Positions 17,932 through 28,534 are shown, numbered from the stretch's first letter. The stretch is 64,000 nt of DNA from Asticcacaulis tiandongensis (GCF_006475605.1 NZ_SSBC01000010.1:620001-684000), one strand, 5' to 3'. Notes: a model not told the origin generated them from the letters alone. A program made the numbers and translations.

Positions 17932-18071
17932 AGATATCCGACCATTCTCAAATAAACCACAATACCATCAGCCCACGTCACCCATAAATTTTCTATTCGT
18001 CACTCTCGTCAAACATTTGTCCACGCCCGAATAATAGTCTGATTTTCAACTCCATAGCCCTGAGGTCAGCG

Positions 18072-18377
18072 ATGAACGCATTTTTACATGGTACGGTCCA
18101 CGAAGCCGCTGAAGACCTGCAAACCGCCATAAGCTCAAATCCTGAAACACTGGCGCTCTGGGAAAAACTGACCCCCTTGGGCCGCAACGAGTTCATCTGC
18201 TGGGTCGATGACGCCAAACAGGACAAGACGCGCCAAAAACGCATCGCGCGCACCCTTGAGGAATTGCTGGAGGGCAAAAAGCGGCCCTGCTGCTGGGCGG
18301 GATGTATTCACCGCACCGACAAAGCGCCAGGCAAATGGCAGCAGGCCGTCCTGATCGACAAGAAACGCGCCAAATAA
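18072..18377 (+). CDS. YdeI/OmpD-associated family protein
   Basis: The 101-residue protein matches the C-terminal OmdA block of YdeI/OmpD-associated proteins: ALWEKLTPLGRNEFICWVDDAKQDKTRQKRIARTLEELLEGKKRPCCW. Members have been linked to resistance to cationic peptides and to bacteriocin protection. It has no signal peptide. It faces the endonuclease V gene convergently with a five-base gap. Confidence 0.78.
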   Translation: MNAFLHGTVHEAAEDLQTAISSNPETLALWEKLTPLGRNEFICWVDDAKQDKTRQKRIARTLEELLEGKKRPCCWAGCIHRTDKAPGKWQQAVLIDKKRAK

Positions 18378-18382
18378 TACCT

Positions 18383-19063
18383 TTATCCACGCATATAGGC
18401 ATCCGGCTTTTTGGAAATAGCGTCAGCCAGTCGGGTCGGTTCTGGCAACTTATATTTCGTCAGGCAGGCCTTCACAACGGCCACAGACTGTACCAACGAC
18501 AGGCGATGGCCCGGTGAGACAAACAGAGGCTTTATCCTGTCTTTGCTCCTTAAGACCATGCCGACCTGTTCTTCGCGGTGAATCAGCGGACTCATCGATC
18601 CTTTTTCCAATGCCGGTTCTTCATATTTTCCCGTCAGACGTTTCTTGGCCACCCCCATACTCGGCATGTCCATAAGCACCCCCAGATGGGCGGCGATACC
18701 CAAACGGCGCGGATGGGCTATGCCATGGCCATCCACCATCAATATGTCCGGCCTGACCTCAACATAGGAAAGCGCCTTGAGGATCGCCGGAATTTCCCGA
18801 AAGGACAACAGGCCGGGGACATAGGGAAATTGCGTGTCGATCTGCGTTGCCACAGGTGGCACGACCGGCGTGAGGGTCACCGCATCAAGCACCACAACCA
18901 CGGCACGGGTCAGGTTGTTGGTGATATCATAGCTGACATCAATGCCTGCGATGAGTCCCCACGGGACATCGTCGGCACCAATCCTGACCTGTTGTCGCAA
19001 AGACTGCTGTATGGCTATGGCTTCGGCAGCATCTTTTGGCCATGTAATATCAGGGACTTGCAT
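18383..19063 (-). CDS. nfi: Endonuclease V (deoxyinosine 3' endonuclease)
   Basis: The 226-residue protein carries all the family blocks in order: AGIDVSYD (metal-binding Asp), FPYVPGLLSFREIPAIL, DGHGIAHPRRLGIAAHLG, MGVAKKRL and KPLFVSPGHRLSL. The enzyme nicks DNA one base 3' of deaminated adenine (hypoxanthine) to start repair. The length is normal for the bacterial enzyme. It sits 32 bases downstream of nhaA on the same strand; co-transcription is possible. Confidence 0.95.
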   Translation of the reverse strand: MQVPDITWPKDAAEAIAIQQSLRQQVRIGADDVPWGLIAGIDVSYDITNNLTRAVVVVLDAVTLTPVVPPVATQIDTQFPYVPGLLSFREIPAILKALSYVEVRPDILMVDGHGIAHPRRLGIAAHLGVLMDMPSMGVAKKRLTGKYEEPALEKGSMSPLIHREEQVGMVLRSKDRIKPLFVSPGHRLSLVQSVAVVKACLTKYKLPEPTRLADAISKKPDAYMRG

Positions 19064-19095
19064 CCCTTATATATGCCGGTTCTGGTCTAAAAATC

Positions 19096-20301
19096 CTATG
19101 GTGTATTCGCGGTAAATGTCTCACGTCTGGCAAATCTCAACACCAGATACCCCGCACTTCCGGCCAGCAGTGAGCCCGCCAGAATCCCGAACTTGACGCG
19201 GTCCTGAAGCATCGGATCACCAAAGGCAAGCAGTCCGATAAACAGGCTCATGGTGAAGCCAATACCGCACAAAAGCGACACACCGAACACCTGCCCCCAG
19301 CTCGCGCCCATCGGCAGGTCAGCCCATTTCAGCGTCACCATAAGCGCCACAGCGCCGAAAACGCCGATCAGCTTACCCAGCACCAAACCGCCTGCGACCC
19401 CAAGTGACAGTGGCTCAAGCAGCACATCCGGCGATACCCCTGAAAAAGACACACCCGCATTGGCAAAGCCAAACAGAGGCACGATCAGGAATGCCACGGG
19501 CACATGCAGGGCCTGCTCAAGGCGATGCAGCGGCGACACCGCCGGTGAGGCCTCAGGCGTCGCCGGAGTCAGCGTGATGGGTATGGTCAGCGCCAGCAAC
19601 ACCCCCGCAAGTGTGGCATGTACCCCTGAGCGATAGACCAGTATCCACAATACGACCCCGAGCAATAGATAGGGGATAAGCGAATTGACCCTGAAACGAT
19701 TAAGCGCAAACAGAGCCGCAACCACCACCCCTGCCCCCAGCAAATCCGGCACAGACAGGCCGGTGGTATAGAACAGCGCAATAATGATCACCGCCCCCAG
19801 ATCATCAATGATAGCCAGAGCCGCCAGAAATATCTTCAGCGAGGTTGGCACTCGTGAGCCCAGCAACGACAGCACCCCCAGCGCAAAGGCGATGTCCGTC
19901 GCGGATGGAATGGCCCAGCCATGTATCGCCGCCGCGTCCGCATGATTGAACGCAAGATAGATCAGGGCAGGCACAACCATCCCGCCAAGCGCCGCCATGC
20001 CGGGCAGTATCCGCCGCGACCAGCTCGATAGCTGCCCGTCTGTCATTTCGCGCTTTATTTCCAAACCAACCATCAGGAAAAACAACGCCATCAGGGCGTC
20101 ATTGATCCAGTGCAGAACACTTAAAGGGCCGACATAGGTTTTAAGCGCTGAAAAATAGCTGTCGGCAAACGGCGAATTGGCCGTAAGGATCGCCGCCAGA
20201 GCAACAAACATCAGAACAATACCGGCCGAGGCATTATTATCGAGAAACCGGCGAAGGGTCGAGTTGATACGGCCCTTATTGGGCGTGAGGGCTGAAGACA
20301 T
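19096..20301 (-). CDS. nhaA: Na+/H+ antiporter NhaA
   Basis: The 401-residue inner-membrane protein exchanges sodium for protons and supports pH and salt homeostasis. Family landmarks are present: [13 protein letters not shown] near residue 87, the [25 protein letters not shown] region with the transport aspartates of helices IV and V (ATD, and [16 protein letters not shown] further on), and [18 protein letters not shown] near the C-terminus. The length is typical. The BCCT transporter gene lies upstream on the same strand, so both may serve osmotic adaptation. Confidence 0.96.
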   Translation of the reverse strand: MSSALTPNKGRINSTLRRFLDNNASAGIVLMFVALAAILTANSPFADSYFSALKTYVGPLSVLHWINDALMALFFLMVGLEIKREMTDGQLSSWSRRILPGMAALGGMVVPALIYLAFNHADAAAIHGWAIPSATDIAFALGVLSLLGSRVPTSLKIFLAALAIIDDLGAVIIIALFYTTGLSVPDLLGAGVVVAALFALNRFRVNSLIPYLLLGVVLWILVYRSGVHATLAGVLLALTIPITLTPATPEASPAVSPLHRLEQALHVPVAFLIVPLFGFANAGVSFSGVSPDVLLEPLSLGVAGGLVLGKLIGVFGAVALMVTLKWADLPMGASWGQVFGVSLLCGIGFTMSLFIGLLAFGDPMLQDRVKFGILAGSLLAGSAGYLVLRFARRETFTANTP

Positions 20302-20357
20302 GGGTCTGCGCTCCCTTATCTAAAAGGTTCATCCATTCTCCGTATTAGGGGAAAAGC

Positions 20358-20439
20358 CCTGACGCACGCAGCACACGTCAGGTATAATATAAGCGCCCGT
20401 ATAAAGGCTGACAAGCGTTTCCGGCGACGATCAGCCTTT
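20358..20439 (-). terminator. Candidate terminators after BCCT transporter gene
   Basis: Two hairpins lie in the 137-bp gap below the BCCT stop codon. AAAGGCTGA / TCAGCCTTT (20403-20411 and 20431-20439) begins at the stop itself, and CCTGACG / CGTCAGG (20358-20364 and 20376-20382) is followed on the minus strand by GCTTTTCCCC. T runs are short, so efficiency is uncertain. Confidence 0.4.
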
Positions 20440-22439
20440 TACTGACTGTGCTCAGGCGCTTCCAGAACCAGTGTCGTTTCATGCGAACTGACCAGCGCCA
20501 GATAGCGCTCAAACTGCACCAGAACATCCGTGATGATCTGCTCTCTCGACATACCCATCACATCATATCCACTACTACCGTCCGAGAAGAAGGTTCGGGC
20601 TTCGTATCTCATGCCCATATTGCTTGCCTCGGATGCCGAGAAGGCCGGCAGCTTATGTGACGCCAGTTGCACGCCATACACAAAATCGCGCATCCCCTCT
20701 GCTGCCGAAATCAGGGTCACAGTGCCGTTCTCGCAAGTGACCATTGCCGGACGATCCTTAAGGGTAAGTTCCGCCGCCACCGCCTCAAGCGAGGTACACA
20801 CGGTGCTGTTTATAAATCTTGCAACCTCGTCCTCATCCGGCGTTTTCAGAGCCAGAGCCAGCCTGCGTTGCCAGGACAAACCTGACGCCGGATAGGCCTG
20901 CCCGCGCGATGCCCCGCTATTGGCCGCCTTAAGCTGAGCCACATCCGCCCGCATCCCCTTGAACAGACCATAGACAAGCACCAGCATGACCACAACAAAC
21001 GGTAAGGCCGATGCGATCGTCGCCGACTGAAGCGCCGAAAGCCCGCCGCTCATCAGAAGTATGATCGCCACCAATCCGGCCAGTGCACACCAAAAGACGC
21101 GCTGTAGCGTCGTCGTTTCCGTTTTGCCACCGGCTGATATCGTATCTACCACCAGTGAGCCGGAATCAGACGACGTCACAAAGAAAATAGCCACCAGAAT
21201 TATGGCAACAGTCGATGTCACCGCCGGTAATGGAAGGTACTCAAAGAATTTGAACAGCCCCACCGATATATCTGCTGACACCGCGCCTGAGATTTGTCCG
21301 GCGGCAACGGTCTGATCAAGGATCATGGCCGTGTTCCCGAAGACCGTCATCCAGAAGAAGGTAAAGACCGACGGGATAAACAGAACGGCAACGATAAATT
21401 CACGCACCGTCCGGCCCCGTGAAATCCGTGCGATAAACATGCCGACAAAGGGTGACCAGGATATCCACCAGGCCCAGTAAAACAGCGTCCACGCATCGAT
21501 CCACGGACGCGGTTCGTAGGCATAAAGATTGAAGGTCCTGAGCAAAAACTGATCGAGATACAGCCCGATATTCTGCACGAAATCACGCATCAACTCGACC
21601 GTCGGCCCGACCAGCAGCACAAACAGCATCAGGCCAATCGCCACAAGCAGATTGATCTCACTGAGAATGCGTACGCCCTTATTCAGTCCAGACACAACCG
21701 ATCCGGTCGCTACCACGCTGATGCCGATAATCAGCAACACCTGAGTGGTCGTGCTGACAGGAATGCCGATCAGATATTCCAGACCGGCATTGATTTGTAA
21801 AACCCCGAACCCAAGCGAGGTCGCCAGACCAAAAATGGTGCCGCATACGGCAAATATATCAACCACATGCCCGATCCAGCCATTGATACGCTGCTTGAAG
21901 ATCGGATAGAGCCCCGACCGGATAGTCAGGGGCAGATTATAGCGATAGCCGAAATAACCGAGCGATAACCCTACCACGGCATAGATGGCCCAGGCGTGGA
22001 TACCCCAGTGGAAGAAAGTGACGCTCATCGCTTCGCGCTGGGCGGCGGGCGTCATGGGCTCGGCATCCGGTGGCGCGATATAATGACTTAAGGGTTCGCC
22101 CACGGCGAAATACATCAGCCCGATGCCCATACCGGCGGCGAATAGCATGGCGATCCATGAGGCGTAGCGGAAATCCGGTTCGGAATCATCCGGCCCCAGC
22201 TTAAGATCACCATAGCGGCTGAAACACAGGATGATAACCGACAGCAGAAAAATCCCGACCGCCAGCAGGTAAAGCCATCCGAAATTGGCAAGTATGTGGC
22301 TATGCAGACTTGAGAACACAAACTCGGCCTGCTCAGAGGCAAAAGCGCCGACAGCCAGAAAAAGGGCAATGATACCTACCGAGCCAAAAAATACCGGCGG
22401 GTTGATGACAAACTGAAATTTATTTTTGATCTTATTCAC
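20439..22439 (-). CDS. BCCT-family betaine/choline transporter (BetT-like)
   Basis: The 666-residue protein has twelve hydrophobic segments and the BCCT signature region around [32 protein letters not shown], with the tryptophan-rich substrate site. It would take up choline, betaine or a related trimethylammonium compound. A C-terminal cytoplasmic extension of about 150 residues after the last helix resembles that of BetT, which adjusts activity to osmotic stress. The start is a GTG at 22439; no internal Met gives a complete first helix. No bet catabolic genes are nearby. Confidence 0.92.
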   Translation of the reverse strand: MNKIKNKFQFVINPPVFFGSVGIIALFLAVGAFASEQAEFVFSSLHSHILANFGWLYLLAVGIFLLSVIILCFSRYGDLKLGPDDSEPDFRYASWIAMLFAAGMGIGLMYFAVGEPLSHYIAPPDAEPMTPAAQREAMSVTFFHWGIHAWAIYAVVGLSLGYFGYRYNLPLTIRSGLYPIFKQRINGWIGHVVDIFAVCGTIFGLATSLGFGVLQINAGLEYLIGIPVSTTTQVLLIIGISVVATGSVVSGLNKGVRILSEINLLVAIGLMLFVLLVGPTVELMRDFVQNIGLYLDQFLLRTFNLYAYEPRPWIDAWTLFYWAWWISWSPFVGMFIARISRGRTVREFIVAVLFIPSVFTFFWMTVFGNTAMILDQTVAAGQISGAVSADISVGLFKFFEYLPLPAVTSTVAIILVAIFFVTSSDSGSLVVDTISAGGKTETTTLQRVFWCALAGLVAIILLMSGGLSALQSATIASALPFVVVMLVLVYGLFKGMRADVAQLKAANSGASRGQAYPASGLSWQRRLALALKTPDEDEVARFINSTVCTSLEAVAAELTLKDRPAMVTCENGTVTLISAAEGMRDFVYGVQLASHKLPAFSASEASNMGMRYEARTFFSDGSSGYDVMGMSREQIITDVLVQFERYLALVSSHETTLVLEAPEHSQ

Positions 22440-22521
22440 GCTGCGTAAATTGCACAGCTAAGCCTTAAGGTCAAAAAACGTATATGTTACCGTGCGCTTA
22501 GATCTTTAAGGCAAAATCATA

Positions 22522-22636
22522 CCTCCCCAATTCATTGGGGAGGGGGACCGCGCCGGTTTGCCGGCGGGGTGGTGGGGCATCTTACTGTCTCACCCTTCAT
22601 GGGGTGGGGGCAAAACCGGCCTGCCGTGGGTGGCTC
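22522..22636. repeat. Modular intergenic palindromic repeat, copy B plus a degenerate second unit
   Basis: Copy B (22522-22583) has a hairpin CCTCCCCAA-ttca-TTGGGGAGG, a GGGA linker, a second hairpin CGCCGG-tttg-CCGGCG and a tail GGTGGTGGGGCATCTT, the same module order as at 5966. A looser unit follows at 22592-22636 (CACCC-ttcat-GGGGTG, then an aaaccggcctgccg segment and TGGCTCTTTTTT). The stretch 22440-22697 holds no other feature I can support. Confidence 0.7.
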
Positions 22637-22697
22637 TTTTTTCGCATTTTCCCACCCGTTTTACCCCCGTTTTCGCATTTCACCCTATGATAATCCC

Positions 22698-23246
22698 ATG
22701 GCTACAAATCCCACACAGGAACAGATGACTCCCGAAGACCGCAGAGCGCGCCTGTGCGCCTTTGCCGACCGGATGCTCATCTGTGCCGAGAACATGGCCC
22801 CTCCCGAAGACATGCTTGAGCTTGAACGCGCCGTGCGCGTCGCGACCCTCATTGAACGCATCTATGCGCGTGTTCACCTTACCGAAGTCAGGGCACCCGC
22901 TCTCGCCGGTGAGCACCTGATGAACCGCCTTAAGCTTCAGGAAGACAAACACTATGTGCGCACCGTGCTCAAAAGAACGCCTGAACTGAAACCCGTTCGG
23001 GCCTTAAGCTCTGCGGCAGCGGTCCCTGCAAAAGCCCCCACAGCGGGCGAAATCTTTAATGATGACGATTTGCTGGCCCTGCATGCTCTACTGATGCCAT
23101 TTGCGCCTCAGGCAACGCCGTTACGTGCCCCCTCTTTTCAGACTCCTGAAAATCCGCTACGGCAGAGAGATAAGCCCGAAAAACGGGTGCTCTCAGGATT
23201 GCCGCCTTCATGTCAACCGCAGCCGCCCCCGCCTCGAAGCCCGTAA
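22698..23246 (+). CDS. Conserved-looking helical protein of unknown function
   Basis: The 182-residue soluble protein is rich in Ala, Arg, Leu and Pro. Residues about 10-90 form charged helices with possible coiled-coil character (MTPEDRRARLCAFADRM and LELERAVRVATLIERIYARV). The C-terminal third is Pro-rich and probably disordered. I do not recognise a family. The open frame extends upstream to 22569 through the repeat, but the ATG at 22698 gives the plausible N-terminus MATNPTQEQ. Its end overlaps the following MFS transporter start by 37 bases. Confidence 0.65.
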   Translation: MATNPTQEQMTPEDRRARLCAFADRMLICAENMAPPEDMLELERAVRVATLIERIYARVHLTEVRAPALAGEHLMNRLKLQEDKHYVRTVLKRTPELKPVRALSSAAAVPAKAPTAGEIFNDDDLLALHALLMPFAPQATPLRAPSFQTPENPLRQRDKPEKRVLSGLPPSCQPQPPPPRSP

Positions 23247-24490
23247 ATTCACCGGCTCAGGTGCTCCTCGCCAGCCTTATCGGCACGACTATCGAATTTT
23301 TCGATTTTTACGTTTATGCCACGGCGGCGGTGCTGGTTTTCCCCGCACTCTTTTTCCCCGACAGCGACCCGACCTCGGCGCTGCTGCAATCCTTTGCCAC
23401 CTTCTCGATTGCCTTCTTCGCGAGGCCCATCGGGGCCATAGTCTTCGGCCACTTTGGTGACCGTATCGGCCGTAAGACCACCCTGGTCGCGGCCCTTCTG
23501 ACCATGGGTATTTCGACCGTTATCATCGGTTGCCTGCCCTCTTATCACCAGATCGGCATTCTGGCCCCGCTGCTGCTGGCCGTCTGCCGCTTCGGTCAGG
23601 GCTTCGGCCTTGGCGGCGAATGGGGCGGAGCCGTACTGCTGGCCACCGAAAACGCCCCTCCGGGCAAACGGTCATGGTACGGTATGTTCCCCCAGCTTGG
23701 GGCCCCGATCGGCCTCCTGCTGTCGTCCGGTGCCTTCTGGATCCTGCTGCACTTCATGTCTCAGGACGACCTTTTGAGCTGGGGCTGGCGTGTACCATTC
23801 ATCGCCTCGATTGTCCTTATCGCCATCGGCCTCTGGGTGCGTTTGTCGATCACGGAAACCCCTGAGTTTCAAAAGGCTATCGACAAGGAAGAACGCGTAA
23901 AAGTCCCTCTGAAACACATCTTTGCCCGCCATAAACGCAGCCTTTTTCTCGGCACTTTCGTCGCTCTGGTCACCTTCGTTCTGTTCTATATCGGCAGTGC
24001 TTACCTGCTGTCCTATAACGTCAAAATCAGGGAAATGAACTTCATCAGTGCCTTGGAAATACAGATATTCGGCTCTATTGCCTTTGGTATTTTCATTCCG
24101 CTTTCGGCTCTTCTGGCGCAAAAATTCGGCCGTCGGGAAATCCTGATCGTTACAACGGTTCTGATCGGCGCCTTCTCCTTCATCCTGCCTTCCCTGATGG
24201 GCGGCAGCGACCTGAACGTCTTTATTTTCTCCATGTCTGCCATGGCTCTGATGGGAATGACTTACGCCCTGATCGGAACGGCACTTGCCGCCCCCTTCCC
24301 CGCCAATGTGCGCTACACAGGGGCCTCGCTGACCTTCAATTTCGCAGGTATTGTCGGTGCGTCTCTGGCCCCTTATGCCGCCACCTGGCTCCAGAGCAAC
24401 TTCGGTCTGGCCTATGTCGGTTATTATCTGTTGCTGGCTTCTGTCATCACGCTGATATGTATCTTCGCTTCAGGCAAGGACGAGGTCTGA
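23210..24490 (+). CDS. MFS transporter, metabolite:H+ symporter (ShiA/ProP-like) family
   Basis: The 426-residue protein has about twelve transmembrane segments. The MHS-family signatures are clear: GTTIEFFDFYVYATAA near residue 24, the loop FGHFGDRIGRKTTL near residue 82, and GFGLGGEWGGAVLLATENAP near residue 127. Relatives carry shikimate, proline/betaine, alpha-ketoglutarate or citrate with protons; the substrate here cannot be told. Translation may be coupled to the upstream hypothetical gene through a 37-base overlap. Confidence 0.93.
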   Translation: MSTAAAPASKPVNSPAQVLLASLIGTTIEFFDFYVYATAAVLVFPALFFPDSDPTSALLQSFATFSIAFFARPIGAIVFGHFGDRIGRKTTLVAALLTMGISTVIIGCLPSYHQIGILAPLLLAVCRFGQGFGLGGEWGGAVLLATENAPPGKRSWYGMFPQLGAPIGLLLSSGAFWILLHFMSQDDLLSWGWRVPFIASIVLIAIGLWVRLSITETPEFQKAIDKEERVKVPLKHIFARHKRSLFLGTFVALVTFVLFYIGSAYLLSYNVKIREMNFISALEIQIFGSIAFGIFIPLSALLAQKFGRREILIVTTVLIGAFSFILPSLMGGSDLNVFIFSMSAMALMGMTYALIGTALAAPFPANVRYTGASLTFNFAGIVGASLAPYAATWLQSNFGLAYVGYYLLLASVITLICIFASGKDEV

Positions 24491-24497
24491 TCTGATT

Positions 24498-24959
24498 TTG
24501 CGCCGGTTAAGCGATACAGAACGTAACGCCCTGCCGCAGGCCCTTATCCACGCCCTGCCCGTCGATCATATCCGACTGATTGATGCACCACATATCCTCT
24601 GCCGACTGGCCAGACTTATAAATAAAGACCCGCTGATCGTCGCCAGAGGCCGACAAATTTTCTGGCCGCGTCTGCCGGATGATCTGTCAAAACGACCGGA
24701 GCAACTGGCGCTTCTGGCCCATGAACTGACCCATGTCTGGCAATATGAAACCGGCATGACCCTTTGGAAATATCTGTGGCGTGAACGCGGTCGCTACCGC
24801 TACAGTCTTGTTGCCGATAAACCGTTTCGGGCCTATGGTTATGAACAGCAGGCCGCTATGGTCGAAGATATGGTGAGGCTGGGCCACGGCCTGCCGCCCC
24901 GATGGGCCGAAACGCCCGTCACACTATCGAAACTGACACTTGTCATACGGTTTTCCTGA
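24498..24959 (+). CDS. Small zincin-like protein with HExxH motif
   Basis: The 153-residue protein contains HELTHVWQYETG (HExxH, residues about 76-80), a metallopeptidase-like motif found in DUF4157-type and so-called Vgr-related proteins. No signal peptide is visible. The start is a TTG at 24498; no ATG occurs before the motif region. It lies between the MFS symporter (8 bases upstream) and nnrD (13 bases downstream), so it is probably translated from a shared transcript. Function is unknown; peptidase activity is only a possibility. Confidence 0.75.
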   Translation: MRRLSDTERNALPQALIHALPVDHIRLIDAPHILCRLARLINKDPLIVARGRQIFWPRLPDDLSKRPEQLALLAHELTHVWQYETGMTLWKYLWRERGRYRYSLVADKPFRAYGYEQQAAMVEDMVRLGHGLPPRWAETPVTLSKLTLVIRFS

Positions 24960-24971
24960 GGAAAGATACCC

Positions 24972-25805
24972 ATGACCGCCCTTCCCGTCGCCGGAGACAA
25001 TTCGCCCGATTACTGGGCTGAGCACTTTCCCTCCCCCGACCTGAAAGGTAACAAATACGACCGGGGTTACAGCATTATTCTCGGTGGCCCTCTGGCCTCC
25101 ACAGGTGCCGCGCGATTATCGGCACGCGCCGCCCTGAGGATCGGTTCCGGTCTCGTCAGCATAGCCTGCGATCCGTCTGCACTGATCGTTTATGCCACCG
25201 CACTTGAAGCCGTAATGACCAAGCCCATAAGGGATGTCGCCGAATTTTCCGGCCTGATCTCTGACCGGCGTGTGACCGCCGTCATGCTTGGCCCCGCCGC
25301 TGGCATCAATGAACGCACACGCGATCTCGTTATAACCACCCTTAAGGCGCAAAAGCCCGCTGTTCTTGATGCCGACGCCCTGACCGTTTTCAAGGACGAT
25401 CCGAAAACCCTGTTTGAAGCAATAAATTCTCCGGTCGTCCTGACACCGCATGATGGGGAATTTGAACGCCTTTTTGGCCAGATCAAAGACCGTAAACGCG
25501 CCGTTTGCGACGCCGCCGCCGTCAGCGGCGCCATCGTCCTCCTCAAAGGCCCCGAGACCCTGATTGCCCATCCTGACGGTCGTCTTGTGGCCAACCGACA
25601 CGCCCCGTCATGGCTGGCGACTGCCGGTTCCGGCGATGTGCTGGCCGGACTTATCACCGGCCTGATGGCACAAGGGATGAAAGCTTTTGATGCCGCCTGC
25701 GCTGCCGTCTGGTTCCACAGTGAGGCCGCGCGCCGCTTTGGCCCCGGCCTGATCGCCGAAGACCTGAGCGAACAGATACCGGCTATACTCAAAGATCGCC
25801 TTTAA
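24972..25805 (+). CDS. nnrD: ADP/ATP-dependent NAD(P)H-hydrate dehydratase (stand-alone NnrD)
   Basis: The 277-residue ribokinase-fold enzyme repairs hydrated NADH and NADPH (S-NAD(P)HX). Key blocks are [14 protein letters not shown] near the start, [16 protein letters not shown] in the middle and the anion-hole motif [16 protein letters not shown] near residue 220. In many bacteria this domain is fused behind the epimerase NnrE; here only the dehydratase is present, and no epimerase lies in the window. GAGGAAAG precedes the ATG. The stop overlaps the convergent msrA stop by 4 bases. Confidence 0.94.
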   Translation: MTALPVAGDNSPDYWAEHFPSPDLKGNKYDRGYSIILGGPLASTGAARLSARAALRIGSGLVSIACDPSALIVYATALEAVMTKPIRDVAEFSGLISDRRVTAVMLGPAAGINERTRDLVITTLKAQKPAVLDADALTVFKDDPKTLFEAINSPVVLTPHDGEFERLFGQIKDRKRAVCDAAAVSGAIVLLKGPETLIAHPDGRLVANRHAPSWLATAGSGDVLAGLITGLMAQGMKAFDAACAAVWFHSEAARRFGPGLIAEDLSEQIPAILKDRL

Positions 25806-26440
25806 GCGACACAAGCAACGCCGGTGCCTTTAAGCCCGCAATAGCCATCAGGATTTTTCTCCAGATAGCCCTGATGATAACCCTCGGCATAATAGAACGG
25901 GAAACCGGCGTCGGGCGCATTTATTTCAGTGGTGATCGCCCCAAGCCCCTTGGCGGTAAGGGCTGCCTGATACTTATCCCTTGAAGCCAGTGCCGTCTTA
26001 TATTGTGCCTCTGTGGTAGCGAATATAGCCGACCGGTATTGCGTACCGACATCATTTCCCTGTCGATTGCCCTGAGTCGGATTGTGTTCCTCCCAGAACA
26101 GCTTAAGGAGCGCCTCGAACGAAAAGACCGCCGGATCATAGACCACCAGAACCCCTTCGGTATGTCCGGTCAGGCCGCTGCATACTTCACGATAGGCCGG
26201 ATTAGGCGTGTAGCCACCGATATAACCGACCGCCGTTGTATAAACGCCTGCCTGCCGCCAGAATAACCGCTCTGCCCCCCAGAAACAGCCCAGCGCCACG
26301 ACGACACTTTCCAGATGTTCCGGAAATGGCCCTTTTAGCGGGGTTTCAAGAACCACATGCTGGGTTTCGGTAGGTACGGCCTCCGGACGTCCGGCCAGAG
26401 CCTGATCAGCGGTAATGAGCACAGGCGTTTTACCAAACAT
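25802..26440 (-). CDS. msrA: Peptide-methionine (S)-S-oxide reductase MsrA
   Basis: The 212-residue enzyme reduces methionine-S-sulfoxide in oxidised proteins. The active-site motif [11 protein letters not shown] is near residue 51, with [21 protein letters not shown] downstream and C-terminal recycling cysteines in [15 protein letters not shown] took the ATG at 26440, preceded by GGAGACTCTT; the open frame extends 20 codons further but has no ribosome site there. No signal peptide is seen, so it is cytoplasmic. Confidence 0.95.
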   Translation of the reverse strand: MFGKTPVLITADQALAGRPEAVPTETQHVVLETPLKGPFPEHLESVVVALGCFWGAERLFWRQAGVYTTAVGYIGGYTPNPAYREVCSGLTGHTEGVLVVYDPAVFSFEALLKLFWEEHNPTQGNRQGNDVGTQYRSAIFATTEAQYKTALASRDKYQAALTAKGLGAITTEINAPDAGFPFYYAEGYHQGYLEKNPDGYCGLKGTGVACVA

Positions 26441-26539
26441 AAGAGTCTCCTTTTGACACTTATCCTCAATATAAGCGCAGCTGCTGACCATACGAGTCAA
26501 AAAGATGCGTTTTTTCGTGATTTCAGGTCTTGCGCATTC

Positions 26540-28279
26540 TCAGAGGACAGCTATAACCGCCGCCTTCCCAAGGCATTGCCTTTGGTGACCAAATGCGGAC
26601 AGGTGGCGGAGTGGTCGATCGCGCACGCTTGGAAAGCGTGTGTACGTGCAAGCGTACCGAGGGTTCGAATCCCTCTCTGTCCGCCACTTCAGTCCCTGAG
26701 TGGGCACTGAGTTTACGCCACTTCCCGCCACAAGCGTCTGTAGCAGCCGGGACTTCGATCCCATGATGCGCACCTCGCCCTCAGCAACCTCGACGCGCTG
26801 CGCTAGCGCGCGAAGGTGGTCGCGGCGATAGCCGCCGCCTTCCAGCCGGATACGCTGGCGGGCGGTCGTGGCGAACTTGCGCAGCATCTGCGGCGTGACC
26901 GCCTTCTGCCCCGAGTTCTGGAGCATGGCCTGCGCCCGCTCTGCATCGGCCTTGGCATGATCGCGGATGGCCTTGAGGCCGTCGATACGATCTTTCAGCG
27001 CCGGGTCGTCCAGATCGGCCACGCCCGCCTCGATAGCGTCATAGAGCCGCTTGAGACGCAATTCCGATTCGGCTGAGCGCTTGTTCAACTCGGCGATATG
27101 CTCGCGGCGGCGCTCGGCGTGTTCTTCCCTGCGGTCGAGTGCTGCGGCAAGAACGGTTTCCAGCCGCCCGGGGTGTAGAAGCTGCTTTTCAAGGTGATTG
27201 ACGACCAGATCGTCCAGCTTCTCCATCGGCACGGCCATGCCCTCGCAGGCGGTCGACCCCTGCCGCGCCTTCATGGAGCAAGCATAATAGCGATAGAGCC
27301 CGCCCTTGCCGGTGCGAATGGTCATGGCACCGCCGCACTTGGCGCAATGGATCAGCCCCGTCAGCATGGTCGGGCCGCTGATGACGCGGGCGGGCATGAC
27401 CTTGGGATTGCGGGCCTTGAGCAGCTTCTGAACCGCGTCGAAGGTCTCGCGGTCGATGATCGGCGGCACGGGAACGGTGACAATCTCGCTGACCGGCTTC
27501 AATTCCTTGGTCTTGCTGCGTTTGTTGAACTCATGCTCGCCCATATAGGTGCGGCGTGTCAGGATGCGGTGAACCTGACCAATGCCCCAGCGTCCGCCGT
27601 CGCGGGTGAAGATGCGGCGGTTGTTGAGATAGGAGACGATGTTCTTGACGCCCATCTGGCCGGTGGTGCCGTCGCCTTCTAGCGCAAGGCGATAGATCAG
27701 CCGCACCGTGTCGGCGTGCAGCGGGTCGATTTCGAGCTTCTTCTTGGTCTTGGCTCCGCGCTGCTCGGCGGCGACGGTGCGATAGCCGATAGGGGGAAGC
27801 GAGCCGTTGCCTTGCCGCGCATTCTCTTTCAAAGCTCGCATGACGTGCTTGGCGTTTTCCTTGGACTGGTATTCATCGAACAGCGCCATGATCTGCCGCA
27901 TCATGACGTGCATCGGGTCGCCCCCCATCTCCTGCGTGATCGAAACCAGCTTCACGCCGTTCTTCGCCAGCTTGCGGACATAGAACTCAAGCTCGAAGTG
28001 ATCGCGGAAGAAGCGGCTGAACGAATGGACCACGACAACATCGAACGGCGCGGGTTTGGATGTGCCCGCCTCGATCATGCGCTGGAACTCGGGACGGCGG
28101 TCATTGGTCGCGGATGCGCCGGGCTCGATGAAGGTTTCGACCAGTTGCAGGCCGCGTGACTCGCAATAGGCTTCGCCCTGCCGCTTCTGGTCGGGGATCG
28201 ACACGTCATGCTCGGCCTGCCGCGCCGTTGAGACGCGCAGGTAAAGGGCGGCGCGTAGCGACACGGTGGAAGCGGTCAT
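26540..28279 (-). CDS. Large serine recombinase of an element inserted at tRNA-Ser
   Basis: The open frame codes 579 residues. The N-terminal resolvase domain (about 8-150) holds the catalytic serine in [19 protein letters not shown] and the conserved block [20 protein letters not shown]. Then come a recombinase domain (about 165-270), a zinc-ribbon ([14 protein letters not shown] ... [18 protein letters not shown]) and a coiled coil (about 390-450). The last roughly 48 codons run antisense through tRNA-Ser ([20 protein letters not shown] is tRNA sequence), so the natural C-terminus is changed by insertion, or the att site lies inside the gene's end. The ATG at 28279 has GGAGA upstream. Confidence 0.92.
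   Translation of the reverse strand: MTASTVSLRAALYLRVSTARQAEHDVSIPDQKRQGEAYCESRGLQLVETFIEPGASATNDRRPEFQRMIEAGTSKPAPFDVVVVHSFSRFFRDHFELEFYVRKLAKNGVKLVSITQEMGGDPMHVMMRQIMALFDEYQSKENAKHVMRALKENARQGNGSLPPIGYRTVAAEQRGAKTKKKLEIDPLHADTVRLIYRLALEGDGTTGQMGVKNIVSYLNNRRIFTRDGGRWGIGQVHRILTRRTYMGEHEFNKRSKTKELKPVSEIVTVPVPPIIDRETFDAVQKLLKARNPKVMPARVISGPTMLTGLIHCAKCGGAMTIRTGKGGLYRYYACSMKARQGSTACEGMAVPMEKLDDLVVNHLEKQLLHPGRLETVLAAALDRREEHAERRREHIAELNKRSAESELRLKRLYDAIEAGVADLDDPALKDRIDGLKAIRDHAKADAERAQAMLQNSGQKAVTPQMLRKFATTARQRIRLEGGGYRRDHLRALAQRVEVAEGEVRIMGSKSRLLQTLVAGSGVNSVPTQGLKWRTERDSNPRYACTYTRFPSVRDRPLRHLSAFGHQRQCLGKAAVIAVL
26597..26686 (+). tRNA. tRNA-Ser(GGA)
   Basis: A 90-nt class II tRNA with encoded CCA. 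The acceptor stem GGACAGG pairs with CTGTCC plus one G-U, the anticodon loop reads CTTGGAAAG (anticodon GGA), there is a long variable arm (GTGTACGTGCAAGCGTAC) and the T loop is GGGTTCGAATCCC. An integrative element borders its 3' end. Confidence 0.97.
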
Positions 28280-28321
28280 GGCGATGTCTCCTTTCAAACC
28301 CGGTCGTATCGAACGAGGCCG

Positions 28322-28534
28322 CTATTCAGCGGCCTCCCTGATCGTCCCGACAATCCATTCATTCAGGCTCTTGCCCGATGCTGCTGCGGCAATGACTGCT
28401 GCGGCGTGGTCGTCAGGGGTTAGGCGGACATTGAACTTGCCGGAGAACTTCCGGCGCGGCTCGATGCCCTTCTCCCGGCACATTTCGAGATAGACGGCCA
28501 ACGACTTGCGGCCTTCCTCGATCAGATCGTGGAC
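28322..28534 (-). pseudogene. hicB: HicB-type antitoxin, C-terminal stump
   Basis: About 70 codons remain, ending in FSGKFNVRLTPDDHAAAV and AASGKSLNEWIV, the ribbon-helix-helix DNA-binding end of HicB antitoxins; the preceding SLAVYLEMCREKGIEPRRK is also typical. Upstream (above 28534) the reading frame turns into the reverse complement of an hsdS fragment, so the N-terminal part is lost or altered. No HicA toxin gene is present. A 9-bp hairpin (GAGGCCGCT / AGCGGCCTC, 28314-28335) spans the stop codon. It lies just upstream of, and co-oriented with, the recombinase gene. Confidence 0.72.
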
